Assembly (NCBI RefSeq): GCF_002946835.1
Contig: NZ_CP026652.1
Span: 6,138,001 to 6,202,000, forward strand
DNA: 64,000 bases
From: Streptomyces dengpaensis
GTDB lineage: Bacteria; Actinomycetota; Actinomycetes; Streptomycetales; Streptomycetaceae
Direction of reading: 5' to 3'
In this document: positions 27,001-36,243 of the stretch, piece by piece
Layout: each line of letters starts with the position of its first letter
How positions within the stretch are numbered: the stretch's first letter is position 1
Position numbers and translations under genes: made by a program
Notes under the pieces: generated by a model
The model's database searches: none
What the model saw: the letters and a program-made list of their open reading frames with translations, nothing else
What the model was told of the DNA's origin: nothing

Positions 27001-28469
27001 TCACTGCGGCGGCGGAAAACTGGGCCGGGCAGTCGTGGCTGACGCAGCTGCGTGAGGAACTGGCCGACATTCTGCAGGCCGCCGGGCGCATCATGACGGC
27101 CCAGGAACTCGCCCGTGAACTGCTCGTACGGCACGGTGGGGAGGCCGACACGGCAAGCGAGGCGCTGATCGCGGCCCTCGCGGTCGTACGAGCCGCCCTG
27201 ACCGCTGAGAACGTGCTCAAGGACCAGCAGGACGAGAACTACGAGCCCCGCTTCACCCAGGTCCGGCGCCGTGGGCGGCTGCTGGTCGCCATGACGTCCA
27301 CGGACGGCTCCGACGACCCGACCGACGACGAGCTGTCCGCGTATGCCATGGAGCTGGGGGGAAAGGCGGACACACTCGCGGCCGCCGACCCCCTGCCCGA
27401 TACTGCGGCGGTCCTGCGCCTTCTGCGGGCGGTCTCCCCTCCGGAAGGCACGGACCCATTGCCGGACACCCGTCTGGTGACCCTGGCCGCGGCCACGTCG
27501 TCGAACGCCGCCGCGTCCCCTCGGCTGGAGCTGTACCCTCGGTCCCTCAGCATGGCGCGGGCGCTGAAGATCTCACAGGCAGCAGCGGGAGTGCGCCGCG
27601 AGGTCGGCATCAGCACGGACGGCCTGCTGGCGCGGTTGCGGTCCCGCTTCCCCGAGATGGAGCTGGGGCGGCCCACCTACGTCGAGGTCGAGGACGCGCT
27701 CGCGGAAGCCGGCTTCCCGCTGAAGTACGACACGACGGACAGCCGGTTCCGCCCGCCCGCGCCGGCCGGGGCGGCCCTCTCGGGAGGAACGTCGTCGTCC
27801 GCGTCGACGACGAGCAGCGTGCTGGCGTCGATGACCGTGCAAGAGGCACGCGCGGCAGCCGGCCGCGACCCGTCCGCCCTGCTGGCGGCCAAGCTCGGCA
27901 CAGCCGTAGAAGAGGGTGGCTTCCTCGCCCTCAACGTGGCCGTCAAGCGCCTGCCGGGCGCGGCGAACGCGGTGGCGGAACACTTCCCCGTACATCAGGT
28001 GAACCTCGCGGAGCTCTTCATCGAGGAGTTCCGCGCGCTCGCTTCGGAGCACGGCACGGACTGGCCGAAGGTACTGGCCGCGGACACCCGCTACACCAGA
28101 AGTGGCCAACTGCCCAACGGCCTGCGGTCGTTCGTGACCCGGGTATGGCCGCGGGTCAGGACACGCCTTGACCGGATCACGACCCAGGATCCGGAGACGG
28201 TGCTGTTCGTCCACACCGCCGGACTGATCTCCCACTACTACGAAGCCGGCGGGCACCAGCTCCTCGTCGACCTGCAGCGGGAGGCACGCAGGCCGGGCCG
28301 GCAGCCGCACGGACTCTGGCTGCTCGTCCCCTCGCACAACCCCCGCGGAATCCCGGAACTGGACGGCCACACGGTGGAAGTGACCGGCGGCGACGCCGAG
28401 CGCGTGGTTCTGAGCGGGGACTTCCTGAGAGAACTGGCCGCCGTGCCGGCCGCTGCCGGTGAGAGATGA
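24018..28469 (+). CDS. pglW: BREX-2 serine/threonine kinase PglW
   Basis: 1483-aa PglW, the protein kinase of the phage-growth-limitation (BREX type 2) system. Domains: NERD (nuclease-related) near the N-terminus (CDLFIAVPRGLYLVELKGHP, about 74-93). A first, degenerate kinase-like domain follows (about 230-510; YHRALAARSVYVS replaces HRDxKxxN, RIIDWQAS replaces DFG). The active-looking kinase (about 540-800) has LGSGATARALYV, VLKVAL, LHRDLKPDNLG and LFDFSLAG (DFS for DFG). After that come a helix-hairpin-helix-like stretch and a long C-terminal region with winged-helix-like segments. The start is GTG 24018 and no strong ribosome-binding site is visible. The stop overlaps pglX (ATGA). First gene of the six-gene operon. 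Confidence 0.93.
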   Translation: MNTVAATGGSAIPKPGPPKVKRWYQTRQSPYLWEQTALDHIRRLMPATAPHYAWATFSFTAASGRINECDLFIAVPRGLYLVELKGHPGRVINNGDTWSFHAPDGRIRTIRNPLHLTDLKSKELRYRLQWALNDLRPEGRELRVPRIEPVVFLSDSQLRSELDMVQRTRVYGRDGYETGLPAIWGDLLSQPPERENWRVREDFTRYLPKLMQKIGVRASTAHLDFGDWRLDPRPLDAGPTWEDRIAARQDPVRQEGRVRIYLVEQQATDERRRSTTRAAEREFKVLQGINHRGIAQAVDFRQHQGGPAILFRHRVSDLRLDQYLAVHGEKLTETVRRDLVRQLAEAVRYAHRRSLYHRALAARSVYVSAKDNGAHPTLRIIDWQASARHFDTTTSHASVGNSSLTQQHVEDAALCYLAPETDADHPDPGQLDVFGLGAVAYHILTGTPPALTRTALKERLTAEGGLHMYAVDDAVDPGLEELVYAATRRSVDDRLESAEAFLDQLDEAEQATAAQAVAVEADPLTATPGQTVDGDWNVERVLGSGATARALYVTRVTEDDHGRVTEDRRVLKVALDADKNARLESEARALEQVSSSRIVKLYGNGPRTIGGRRVLTLEYAGAETLGERLRSEGRLLYSKLESFSNDLFTALDDLAAKGMLHRDLKPDNLGITLREDGEEQLMLFDFSLAGVPDRDIKAGTRGYLDPFLGSARRPIYDEHAERYATAVVLHEMASGERPLWGDGSRDPLTGMTDETPVLATEAFQQRLGPGLEDFFKQALHRDTDQRFESLRQMRDAWRRIFIEADRTPAPPAKGVAGVAGTEGLSQDEIRDLHAAKAGLDTSLTQAGLTERAADAAGELGADTVEQLLDLPLTRFRQRGIGPAVRKELTRRHRQWTDTLRPKKSRKRDPEAPSPKSVAMGAADDQLGAEPDARQSVNRLAALLNPVPPGRRDNKRPQVVAAWLGLDGTSAQGSWPTNREVATALGISEFTVSKHLTAAAENWAGQSWLTQLREELADILQAAGRIMTAQELARELLVRHGGEADTASEALIAALAVVRAALTAENVLKDQQDENYEPRFTQVRRRGRLLVAMTSTDGSDDPTDDELSAYAMELGGKADTLAAADPLPDTAAVLRLLRAVSPPEGTDPLPDTRLVTLAAATSSNAAASPRLELYPRSLSMARALKISQAAAGVRREVGISTDGLLARLRSRFPEMELGRPTYVEVEDALAEAGFPLKYDTTDSRFRPPAPAGAALSGGTSSSASTTSSVLASMTVQEARAAAGRDPSALLAAKLGTAVEEGGFLALNVAVKRLPGAANAVAEHFPVHQVNLAELFIEEFRALASEHGTDWPKVLAADTRYTRSGQLPNGLRSFVTRVWPRVRTRLDRITTQDPETVLFVHTAGLISHYYEAGGHQLLVDLQREARRPGRQPHGLWLLVPSHNPRGIPELDGHTVEVTGGDAERVVLSGDFLRELAAVPAAAGER

Positions 28470-31400
28470 GAGGAACGCCAACCGTGAGCGCGCAGGGCGG
28501 AAACGGAAACCAGGATGTGCTGCTGAAGGACCTGCGCAAGCAGGTCTCGGCCCTGGAGGACGATCTGCGAGCGCGCAGTGAGTCGGTCGAGAAGTACCGC
28601 AAGCGGTTGCACGACGAGTACCGGCTGGCGTACGACGCCGACCGCACCTCAGCGCCGTATGAGACCTGGCGTGATGAACGGGTCACGCAGGTTGCGGCGG
28701 CGTGGGTGCTGGCCTGCGTGTTTGTGCGCTTCTGCGAGGACAACGAGCTTCTTGAGCGGCCCTGGATCGCGGGAGTCGGCGACCGTCTGAAGGAGGCGAT
28801 CGACCACGATCAGGCCTTCTTCGCGGCCAATCCGGCGATGAACGACCGTGACTGGCTGTACGAGTCCTTCCGGCATCTCGCTGGCACAAACCGGACGGTG
28901 GCCGGCCTGTTCGACGAGGCGCACAACCCGCTGTGGGAGATCGAGCCCTCGTACGAGGCCGCACGGGACCTGCTGAGGTTCTGGCGGCGGGTGGACCGCG
29001 ACGGGGAGATCGTCCACAGCTTTGTGGATCCCGAGCTGAGTACACGCTTCCTGGGCGACCTGTACCAGGAGCTGAGCGAGCACGCCCGCAAGACATACGC
29101 GCTTTTGCAAACCCCCGTGTTCGTCGAGGAGTTCATCCTCGACTTGACACTCGAACCCGCGGTGGAGGAGTTCGGCCTCGAACCGATCGTCGAGATCGTC
29201 GACGGCCATGGCAACAAGCGGGAGCTGCCTCCGGGGCTGCGGACCATCGACCCCGCGTGCGGGTCGGGGCACTTCCTGCTCGGCCTGTTCGATCGCCTGC
29301 TGGCGAAGTGGCGGGACGCAGAGAAGGGTACGGACGACTGGGCGCTGATCCGGCGGGCGCTGGAGTCGGTGCACGGGTGCGACAAGAACCCGTTCGCCGT
29401 GGCGATCGCCCGGTTCCGGCTGGTGGTGGCGGTGCTGAAGGCATCCGGCGCGAAGAGGCTGGACACTCTGCCGGACTTCCCCATCAACGTGGCGGTCGGG
29501 GACTCGCTGCTACATGGCCGGGACGCAGGGGCCGTGGACGATGACCTGTTCTCCAGCCGGGAGCAGTTCCTGTACCGGACGGAGGACATCGACGGCTTCG
29601 TCGAGCGCTGCGATCTGCTCGGCCGATACTCGTACCACGTGGTGGTGGGCAATCCGCCGTACATCACGGTCAAGGACAAGAAGGAGAAGGAGAATTACGC
29701 CCGGGCGTACTTCGCTTGCTCCGGTAACTATGCCTTGTCCGTGCCGTTCGCTCAGCGGATCTTCGAGCTTGCCTGCAGGGCTGGCGGCAGTAATCGTGAT
29801 GGAGGCTTCACCGGGCAGATCACTGCAAACTCCTTCATGAAGCGGGAGTTCGGGAAGACGCTGATCGAGGCGTTCTTCCATGGAGGGCGCGAGTACACGT
29901 ACAGGGATGCCAAGGGGCGGACGCGGAAGGGTCGATTTGACGGCGTTGAACTGACGCATATCGTCGATACGTCCGGGGCGTATATCCCTGGACATGGGAC
30001 GCCCACGGTGATTCTTGCGGGGCGGAATCAGATGGCTCGGCAGTCGGATCCTGTTCGGGCTGTTTTGGGGGTTCGAGGGGAACCCGAGCTGCCGGATGAC
30101 CCGGCCAAGGGGTACGTGTGGCAGGCAATCAAGGACCAGGTCAAGCAAAGGCTCAGCGAGTCGGACTGGGTCGCGTCGCTCGATGCGCCACGGGAGCGTT
30201 TTCGGGACTTTCCATGGTCGCTTCAAGGCGGCGGAGCGCATGACCTGATGTCTCGCCTTGAGGCGGGTAGCGAGTCGTGCCTTCGCAAGCGAGTGCAGCT
30301 GATTGGGCGTACGGCGCATACAGGCTCGGACGAGGCGTACTTTGCTGCGCCGGGGACTTGGAGCCGCAAGGGAGTCTTCAGGGAGCATGTCGTGCCGGTC
30401 GTTGAGGGCACAGTGATCCGGGACTGGGATCTGCAACCCGAAACGGATTCATTGTTCCCGTACGGCAACGACCTCAAGGCGGATAGCGGCGACACTGCCA
30501 CTCACCGCCATCTGTGGCTCCACCGGTCACATTTGCGGCTTCGCCGTGAGCCTGGGGGAATTCACGAGGAAATCGGACTCACTTGGTATGAATGGAGTCG
30601 GTGGCATCCGGAGCGGTTCATTGTGCCGTTCGGTATTGCTTTCCCATTCGTGGCGACGCACAACCACTTCGTACTGGACCGAGGTGGAAGCGTATTCAAC
30701 CGTACGGCTCCAGCCATCAAGCTTCCCGAAGGGGCAAGTCTAGAGGAACACTTGGCGTTGCTGGGTGTGCTCAACTCATCGACGGCGTGCTTCTGGCTCA
30801 AGCAGGTGAGCCAAGGCAAGGGCGGAAGCGGTCTCGGCCGTGGTCTCCAGGACGAGGATTGGGAAGAGCGCTACGAGTTCACCGGCACCAAACTCCACGA
30901 ATTCCCCCTCCCCGCTGATCTCCCTCTGCCCCTGAGTCGCACCCTCGACAGCCTCGCCGAAGGCCTCGCCACCCACGAGCCTTCCGTCATCTGCACCAGA
31001 ATCGAGCCTCCCACCCGCCCCCGCCTCGACACCGCCCGCACCACCTGGACCCGCACCCGCGAGCACATGATCGCCATCCAGGAAGAGCTGGACTGGGAGG
31101 TCTACCACTCCTACGGCCTCCTCACGGACGCCGAGAAGGCCCGCCTCGTCGCCCTCTCGCCCACGCCCGCCGATGTTCCCCAAGTCAAGCTCGGTGAGCG
31201 GGCGTTCGAGATCGTGCTGGCTCGCCGACAGGCTGCCGGAGAGGTCGAGACGGCGTGGTTCGACCGCCACGGTTCCACCCCGGTCACCGAGATCCCCTCG
31301 CGCTGGCCCGACTGGTACCGCGACATCGTTCAAGCCCGCATCGACACGATCGAGAGCCGCCCGGACATCGCCCTCGTCGAGCGCCCCGAGTACAAGCGCC

Positions 31401-32299
31401 GTTGGGCCGCCGACCCGTGGAACAAACGAGAGAAAGCCGCCCTGCGGGCCTGGTTGCTCGACCGGTGCGAGGAGCGGAGCCTCTGGTTCCATGTCGTGGA
31501 CGACTTCGAGCAGCCGCGCACTCTGACCGTCGGGCAGCTCGCCGACGAGCTCGGCAAGCGGTCCGACGCCGAAGAGGTCGACGCGGTTGCCGGGCTCTAT
31601 GCGACCCACCTCGGCAAGCCGAACCTCGGCCTGGAGCACGTGCTCGTCGACGTGGTCGACGCCGAGCATGTTCCGTACCTGTCCGCCTACCGCTACAAGG
31701 ACAGCGGGCTGCGCAAGCGCCGGCAGTGGGAGGGGGTCTGGGAGCTGCAGCGCGAGGAGGACCGTGACGGTGTACGGCTCAGCATCCCCGTACCACCTAA
31801 GTACACAGGCGCGGACTTCGTCCGGCAGTCCTACTGGTCGAACCGCGGAAAGCTCGACGTGCCGAAGGAGCGGTTCATCTCCTACCCAGACGCGAGTCCC
31901 GGCTCCGACCCGACGCTGCTGCTCGGCTGGGCGGGATGGGACCAACGGGACCAGGCCATGGCGCTGCTGAACGTCGTCAGGAACCGCGGCCGTAACGAGG
32001 CGTGGCCCGAGGAGCGGTTCGTGCCGCTGCTCGCCGGACTCGCGGAGCTGATGCCGTGGCTGCGGCAGTGGTTCGGAGACGTGGACGAGGAGTGGGGCGA
32101 GGAGTCGGCCGCCAAGGAGATCCAGAGCTTCCTGGACGCGCAGCTGACCGGCCGCGGGATCGCCCCGAGCGCTCTCTCCGACTGGCGCCCGGCCAAGAAG
32201 AGCCGCGGCCGCAGAGCAGGGGCCGACGCCACGATCGAGGCACAGCAGACCACTATTGATGACAATGGCATCAACGACGGCAACGGGGAACAGGACTGA
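28466..32299 (+). CDS. pglX: BREX-2 adenine-specific DNA methyltransferase PglX
   Basis: 1277-aa methyltransferase that modifies host or phage DNA in BREX-2. N-terminal helical region LRKQVSALEDDLRARSESVE, then VFVRFCEDNELLERPW. SAM-binding motif RTIDPACGSGHFLLGLFDRL, motif SVHGCDKNPFAVAIARFRL, and catalytic motif IV HVVVGNPPYITVKDKKEKEN (N396-P-P-Y). The target-recognition and C-terminal region is long, ending in low-complexity acidic sequence. All catalytic motifs are intact, unlike the homologue at 10352. ATG 28466 overlaps the pglW stop. GTG 28484, preceded by GAGAGGA, is a credible alternative start six codons in. In S. coelicolor PglX is toxic unless PglZ is present. Confidence 0.94.
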   Translation: MRGTPTVSAQGGNGNQDVLLKDLRKQVSALEDDLRARSESVEKYRKRLHDEYRLAYDADRTSAPYETWRDERVTQVAAAWVLACVFVRFCEDNELLERPWIAGVGDRLKEAIDHDQAFFAANPAMNDRDWLYESFRHLAGTNRTVAGLFDEAHNPLWEIEPSYEAARDLLRFWRRVDRDGEIVHSFVDPELSTRFLGDLYQELSEHARKTYALLQTPVFVEEFILDLTLEPAVEEFGLEPIVEIVDGHGNKRELPPGLRTIDPACGSGHFLLGLFDRLLAKWRDAEKGTDDWALIRRALESVHGCDKNPFAVAIARFRLVVAVLKASGAKRLDTLPDFPINVAVGDSLLHGRDAGAVDDDLFSSREQFLYRTEDIDGFVERCDLLGRYSYHVVVGNPPYITVKDKKEKENYARAYFACSGNYALSVPFAQRIFELACRAGGSNRDGGFTGQITANSFMKREFGKTLIEAFFHGGREYTYRDAKGRTRKGRFDGVELTHIVDTSGAYIPGHGTPTVILAGRNQMARQSDPVRAVLGVRGEPELPDDPAKGYVWQAIKDQVKQRLSESDWVASLDAPRERFRDFPWSLQGGGAHDLMSRLEAGSESCLRKRVQLIGRTAHTGSDEAYFAAPGTWSRKGVFREHVVPVVEGTVIRDWDLQPETDSLFPYGNDLKADSGDTATHRHLWLHRSHLRLRREPGGIHEEIGLTWYEWSRWHPERFIVPFGIAFPFVATHNHFVLDRGGSVFNRTAPAIKLPEGASLEEHLALLGVLNSSTACFWLKQVSQGKGGSGLGRGLQDEDWEERYEFTGTKLHEFPLPADLPLPLSRTLDSLAEGLATHEPSVICTRIEPPTRPRLDTARTTWTRTREHMIAIQEELDWEVYHSYGLLTDAEKARLVALSPTPADVPQVKLGERAFEIVLARRQAAGEVETAWFDRHGSTPVTEIPSRWPDWYRDIVQARIDTIESRPDIALVERPEYKRRWAADPWNKREKAALRAWLLDRCEERSLWFHVVDDFEQPRTLTVGQLADELGKRSDAEEVDAVAGLYATHLGKPNLGLEHVLVDVVDAEHVPYLSAYRYKDSGLRKRRQWEGVWELQREEDRDGVRLSIPVPPKYTGADFVRQSYWSNRGKLDVPKERFISYPDASPGSDPTLLLGWAGWDQRDQAMALLNVVRNRGRNEAWPEERFVPLLAGLAELMPWLRQWFGDVDEEWGEESAAKEIQSFLDAQLTGRGIAPSALSDWRPAKKSRGRRAGADATIEAQQTTIDDNGINDGNGEQD

Positions 32300-32304
32300 C
32301 CACG

Positions 32305-35300
32305 ATGGGCAGCAGTAGCAGCACTGGCAGTGACGAGCAGCTCTACCTTCGCGACGTACTCGACATGCCCGAGTCCGTGCTGGCGGGGAAGTTCAAGGTC
32401 GAGCTGTCCGACGGCTTCGACCAGGCAACGGAGCGCGTCAACGAGTACGTGGTCACCGACCAGTTGGAGCTGGCGCTGCGCCGGGCACTGAAGGTCGTAC
32501 AGGACTCCGTGCAGGGCGGGGACTCCAACGCGGCGTATCTGCACGGCTCGTACGGCTCCGGTAAGAGCCACTTCATGACCGTGCTGCACGCCATCCTGTC
32601 CGGCAACCCGGCCGCGCGTGCGAAGCCGCGGCTCCAGCCGGTCATCGCGGAGCACGATGTATGGCTGCGGGACCGGAAGTTCCTCATGGTGCCCTACCAC
32701 TTGGTCGGCTCGACCGACCTGGACTCGGCGCTCCTGGGCGGTTACGTCACCGCGGTGACCAGGCTTCATCCGGATGCTCCGGTGCCGCCCGTCTACCGGG
32801 TGGACGCCATGTTCGCCGACGCGCGTCGCCAGCGTGACTTCACCGGTGACGACGCCGAGTTCATCCGCTGGCTGGGCAACCCCGACCTACCGAGGGAGAG
32901 AGCCGGGAACGTCCGGAACGCGGCGACGGACGACGAGGACGACCTCGAAGACCTCGACGCCGCCGAGGCCCCCTCGGTGTGGACCAGTGACCTGCTCGAC
33001 CGGGCGTTCGCCGCCGCCTCCGGCGACAGGCACCGGGACTGGCTGGCCTCGGCTCTGCTCTCCGGCCCGTTCGCGTCGTACTCCCAGGGCGCGCTCGGCG
33101 CCAAGGACGCGTTCGTGCCGTTGGAGAACGGCCTGGACATCATCAGCCGGCACGCCAAGGCGCTCGGCTACGAGGGCCTGATCCTGTTCATCGACGAACT
33201 GATCCTCTGGCTCCAGGCACATCTCAATGAGCAGTCCTTCGTCAACAGCGAGATCGACAAACTGGTCAAGCTGATCGAGTCCGGGGTGAGTGGCCGCCCC
33301 CTGCCCGTGGTGTCGTTCATCTCCCGCCAGCGCGACCTGGCCGAGCTGATTGGCGCGAACGCGGTCGGAGCCGATGTCAAGAACCTGGAGAGCCGGGTCA
33401 ACTACCTCTCCGGACGCATCGACACGATCACCGTGGAGGACAAGAACCTCCCGGAGATCATCAAGGAGCGCGTCCTCAAGCCCAAGAACGCCGCGGCACG
33501 CGCTGCCCTGGACACGGCCTTCTCCCGGCTCGAGACCTCCAACCAGTCCGTGCGGGACGTGCTGCTGGACGCGAACGGCATCACGCACGCGGACTGGGCG
33601 GACTTCAAGGCCCTCTACCCGGTCTCCCCGGTGCTCCTCAACGTGCTCGTGGCGTTGTCGAGCGCGTTGCAGCGCGAACGCACCGGTCTGAAGCTGCTGC
33701 AGCAGGTGCTCAACCGGCGGCGCGCGGACATGAAGGTCGGCCAGCTCGTTCCCCTGGGCGACCTGTGGGACGTACTGGTCGACGGAATGGGCGAGGCGTT
33801 CACCGACCGGCTGCGCAGCGATGCCGACGCAGCGATCCGCTTCTACGGCAGGGTGCAGGCGCACCTGGAGCAGAAGTACAAGTCGGCGGACGGCAAGCCG
33901 GCGGACAGCGAGAAGTACAAGGCTGACGACCGGTTCATCAAGACGATGCTGCTTGCCTATCTCGCCCCGGAGGTGCCCGCGCTGACGCGGCTCACGGGCC
34001 CGCGGCTGGCGGCTCTGAACCACGGGTCGATCCGCTCCCGCACCGGTCAGACGGACAGCCTGGCGATCACACGGATGCGGGAACTGCAGGCGGCGTTCCC
34101 CGGTGAGCTGCGCAGCGACGGAAACGAGGCTGATCCGGTCTTCACCCTCCACCTGTCGGACCTCGACGTGGAGCCGATCCTGGACAGCGTGGGGGAGAAG
34201 GACTCCACCGGTGCTCGCAAGAGGTGGGTGCAGGAGTGGCTGTGGCGGGAGCTGAGGGTTCCGGACGAGGGTGAGCTGGTCAGTGAGCGGGAGATCGTCT
34301 GGCACGGCACCCGTCGCACCGCCGAGTTCGTCTTCGAGGACGTTTCCGAGAAGAACGTCCTGCCGGACGGACAGTTCGAGCCGGGCTCCCCGGACCGGAT
34401 CCGCTTCGTCCTCGGCTACCCTGGCAACCCGGACGCGAAGATCACCGCTGATGAGATCCGGGTCTTCCGCCTGCAGCGCGAGAATCCGGACGCAGCGACG
34501 GTCGTGTGGCTACCGTCGTTCCTGTCCAGTCAGCGTGGAAAGCAGCTCGGCCGCCTGTTGAAGATCAACTACCTTCTGGACCGCGATCACCTGAGGGACT
34601 TCGCGACGCATCTGTCCTCGGACGACCAGGTACGGGTCAGGCACCAGCTGGAGGCGCAGCGCGACACCCTCACCGGAGAACTCTCCCGGGTGCTGCACCA
34701 GGCGTACGGGCTCGCCAAGGCGAACGAGGCCGACTTCAGCTCCGAGGTCACCGACGGGAAGCACGTGCACGCGCTGTTCGCGGGGCACACACCACAGCTT
34801 CAGGGCGGCGGCAGCTTTGAGTACAACCTGCTGAAGCTGGCCGACGGGCTGTTCGACGCGAAGTACCCGAAACACCCGAACTTCGACCGAGGGGAGAGTC
34901 GCAAGCCGATCACCACAGCGAAGTTCAAGATGGTGTACGGCTGGATTGCGAAGGCCATGGATGCCGGTGGCCGGGTCGTCGTCGACGGCAAGGAGATCGC
35001 TGACGTCGCGCGGGTGGTGCATGCGCTGGAACTCGGCGAGGTGCACGACGGACCGCTGACCATCGGCGTCGACTGGATGCGCGAGGTCAACCGGCAGGCC
35101 GACCATCATGGGGCGAAGGGCGACTACTCCGTCGAGGACATCCGGGTCTGGATCGCCGAGCTGGGCTGGACAGGGCTGGACACCATCGTCTCGAACCTGG
35201 TGATCGCGACGTACGCGCTGCTGTCCGACCGGTCTTGGGTCCTCAACGGCAAGCCGGAGCCCACGGCACCCGCGCTGGACCAGATCGGCTCCGGCTGGGC

Positions 35301-36243
35301 GCTCCGCGCGCAGGAGCTGCCCAGCAAGGAGGAGTTCGCCGCCGCGCACACCAAGGCAGCGCTGCTGCTGGTGACGGACGTGCCTGCGCTGCCCTACGCC
35401 CGGAACGTCAATGCGTTGGCGACCGCGGTCCGGGAGAAGGCCGCGGAGCACGAGAACGACATCATCGGGCTGCGGCACTCGCTTGCCAAGCATCGTGCCG
35501 CACTGGGTGTTTCGGGTGAGGCACTGACGGCTCGGGAGCAGGCGGTGCGGGACGCGGCCGACCTGCTGGCCCGGATCAAGCAGAACCATGACGCGACGGG
35601 ACTGGCCCGCGACCTTGCGGCAGCAGCGTACGCGACGACCGACTTGGTCCTGGGCAAGACCGTTTCTTCTGCGAAAGCCGTCCTGGAAGCGCTGGACAAC
35701 ACCGACTGGGAACTCATCGAGAGCGTCCGGAAGTACATCGACCGCGGTGACGGTCTCGCCGACCGCTCGGAGCGGCTGCTCGCCCAGATCGCCGAGGCGG
35801 CTTCGAAGGACGAGTACGACACCGCACTCGCCCCGGTGCTGAAGCTGGCGCGCAGCAAGGCGGTGGAGCTGATCAACGAGGCCGCGCGGCTGAGCACGGT
35901 CGCGCCACCGGTTCCCCCGCAGCCGCCGGCGCCCACGCAGCAAGGGCCTGCCCAGCCGGCGGAGCCTGACGAATTCCCGCAGTCCACGCCAGGGACCACG
36001 GGTCCCAAAGCGCCTTCTCAGCCGTCGGCACCCTCGTCCCCCGCCGCCCCGCAGGCACGACGGGTCGTCGTCGCAGGTGACAGCACCTTGGAAACGGCAC
36101 TCGGCAGTGCGCTCGCCGATGTCCGTGAACAGATCCAGAGCTATGCCGCCGCCCATCCCGGTGCCAAGATCGAGATCAACTGGCAGGTGGTGCAGCCCGA
36201 CCACGAGAGCCGGCACGCCTCGGCGGGCCACGAGGACGACTGA
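32305..36243 (+). CDS. pglY: BREX-2 P-loop ATPase PglY
   Basis: 1312-aa large ATPase of the BREX PglY/BrxC group. Opening YLRDVLDMPESVLAGKFKVE, Walker A YLHGSYGSGKSHFMTVLHAI (P-loop about residues 78-86), Walker B GLILFIDELILWL (about 291-303) and the sensor-like VVSFISRQRDLAELIGANAV. The C-terminal third is helical, ending in a Pro/Gln-rich linker (PPVPPQPPAPTQQGPAQP) and a short conserved tail. It starts 5 nt after pglX, and its TGA shares one base with the ATG of pglZ. Required for phage restriction in the S. coelicolor Pgl system; probably forms the core complex with PglX and PglZ. Confidence 0.93.
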   Translation: MGSSSSTGSDEQLYLRDVLDMPESVLAGKFKVELSDGFDQATERVNEYVVTDQLELALRRALKVVQDSVQGGDSNAAYLHGSYGSGKSHFMTVLHAILSGNPAARAKPRLQPVIAEHDVWLRDRKFLMVPYHLVGSTDLDSALLGGYVTAVTRLHPDAPVPPVYRVDAMFADARRQRDFTGDDAEFIRWLGNPDLPRERAGNVRNAATDDEDDLEDLDAAEAPSVWTSDLLDRAFAAASGDRHRDWLASALLSGPFASYSQGALGAKDAFVPLENGLDIISRHAKALGYEGLILFIDELILWLQAHLNEQSFVNSEIDKLVKLIESGVSGRPLPVVSFISRQRDLAELIGANAVGADVKNLESRVNYLSGRIDTITVEDKNLPEIIKERVLKPKNAAARAALDTAFSRLETSNQSVRDVLLDANGITHADWADFKALYPVSPVLLNVLVALSSALQRERTGLKLLQQVLNRRRADMKVGQLVPLGDLWDVLVDGMGEAFTDRLRSDADAAIRFYGRVQAHLEQKYKSADGKPADSEKYKADDRFIKTMLLAYLAPEVPALTRLTGPRLAALNHGSIRSRTGQTDSLAITRMRELQAAFPGELRSDGNEADPVFTLHLSDLDVEPILDSVGEKDSTGARKRWVQEWLWRELRVPDEGELVSEREIVWHGTRRTAEFVFEDVSEKNVLPDGQFEPGSPDRIRFVLGYPGNPDAKITADEIRVFRLQRENPDAATVVWLPSFLSSQRGKQLGRLLKINYLLDRDHLRDFATHLSSDDQVRVRHQLEAQRDTLTGELSRVLHQAYGLAKANEADFSSEVTDGKHVHALFAGHTPQLQGGGSFEYNLLKLADGLFDAKYPKHPNFDRGESRKPITTAKFKMVYGWIAKAMDAGGRVVVDGKEIADVARVVHALELGEVHDGPLTIGVDWMREVNRQADHHGAKGDYSVEDIRVWIAELGWTGLDTIVSNLVIATYALLSDRSWVLNGKPEPTAPALDQIGSGWALRAQELPSKEEFAAAHTKAALLLVTDVPALPYARNVNALATAVREKAAEHENDIIGLRHSLAKHRAALGVSGEALTAREQAVRDAADLLARIKQNHDATGLARDLAAAAYATTDLVLGKTVSSAKAVLEALDNTDWELIESVRKYIDRGDGLADRSERLLAQIAEAASKDEYDTALAPVLKLARSKAVELINEAARLSTVAPPVPPQPPAPTQQGPAQPAEPDEFPQSTPGTTGPKAPSQPSAPSSPAAPQARRVVVAGDSTLETALGSALADVREQIQSYAAAHPGAKIEINWQVVQPDHESRHASAGHEDD

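Noticed and set aside
25173..27134. 653-codon open frame antisense to pglW
   Set aside because: No motif or plausible start; pglW kinase motifs are on the other strand.
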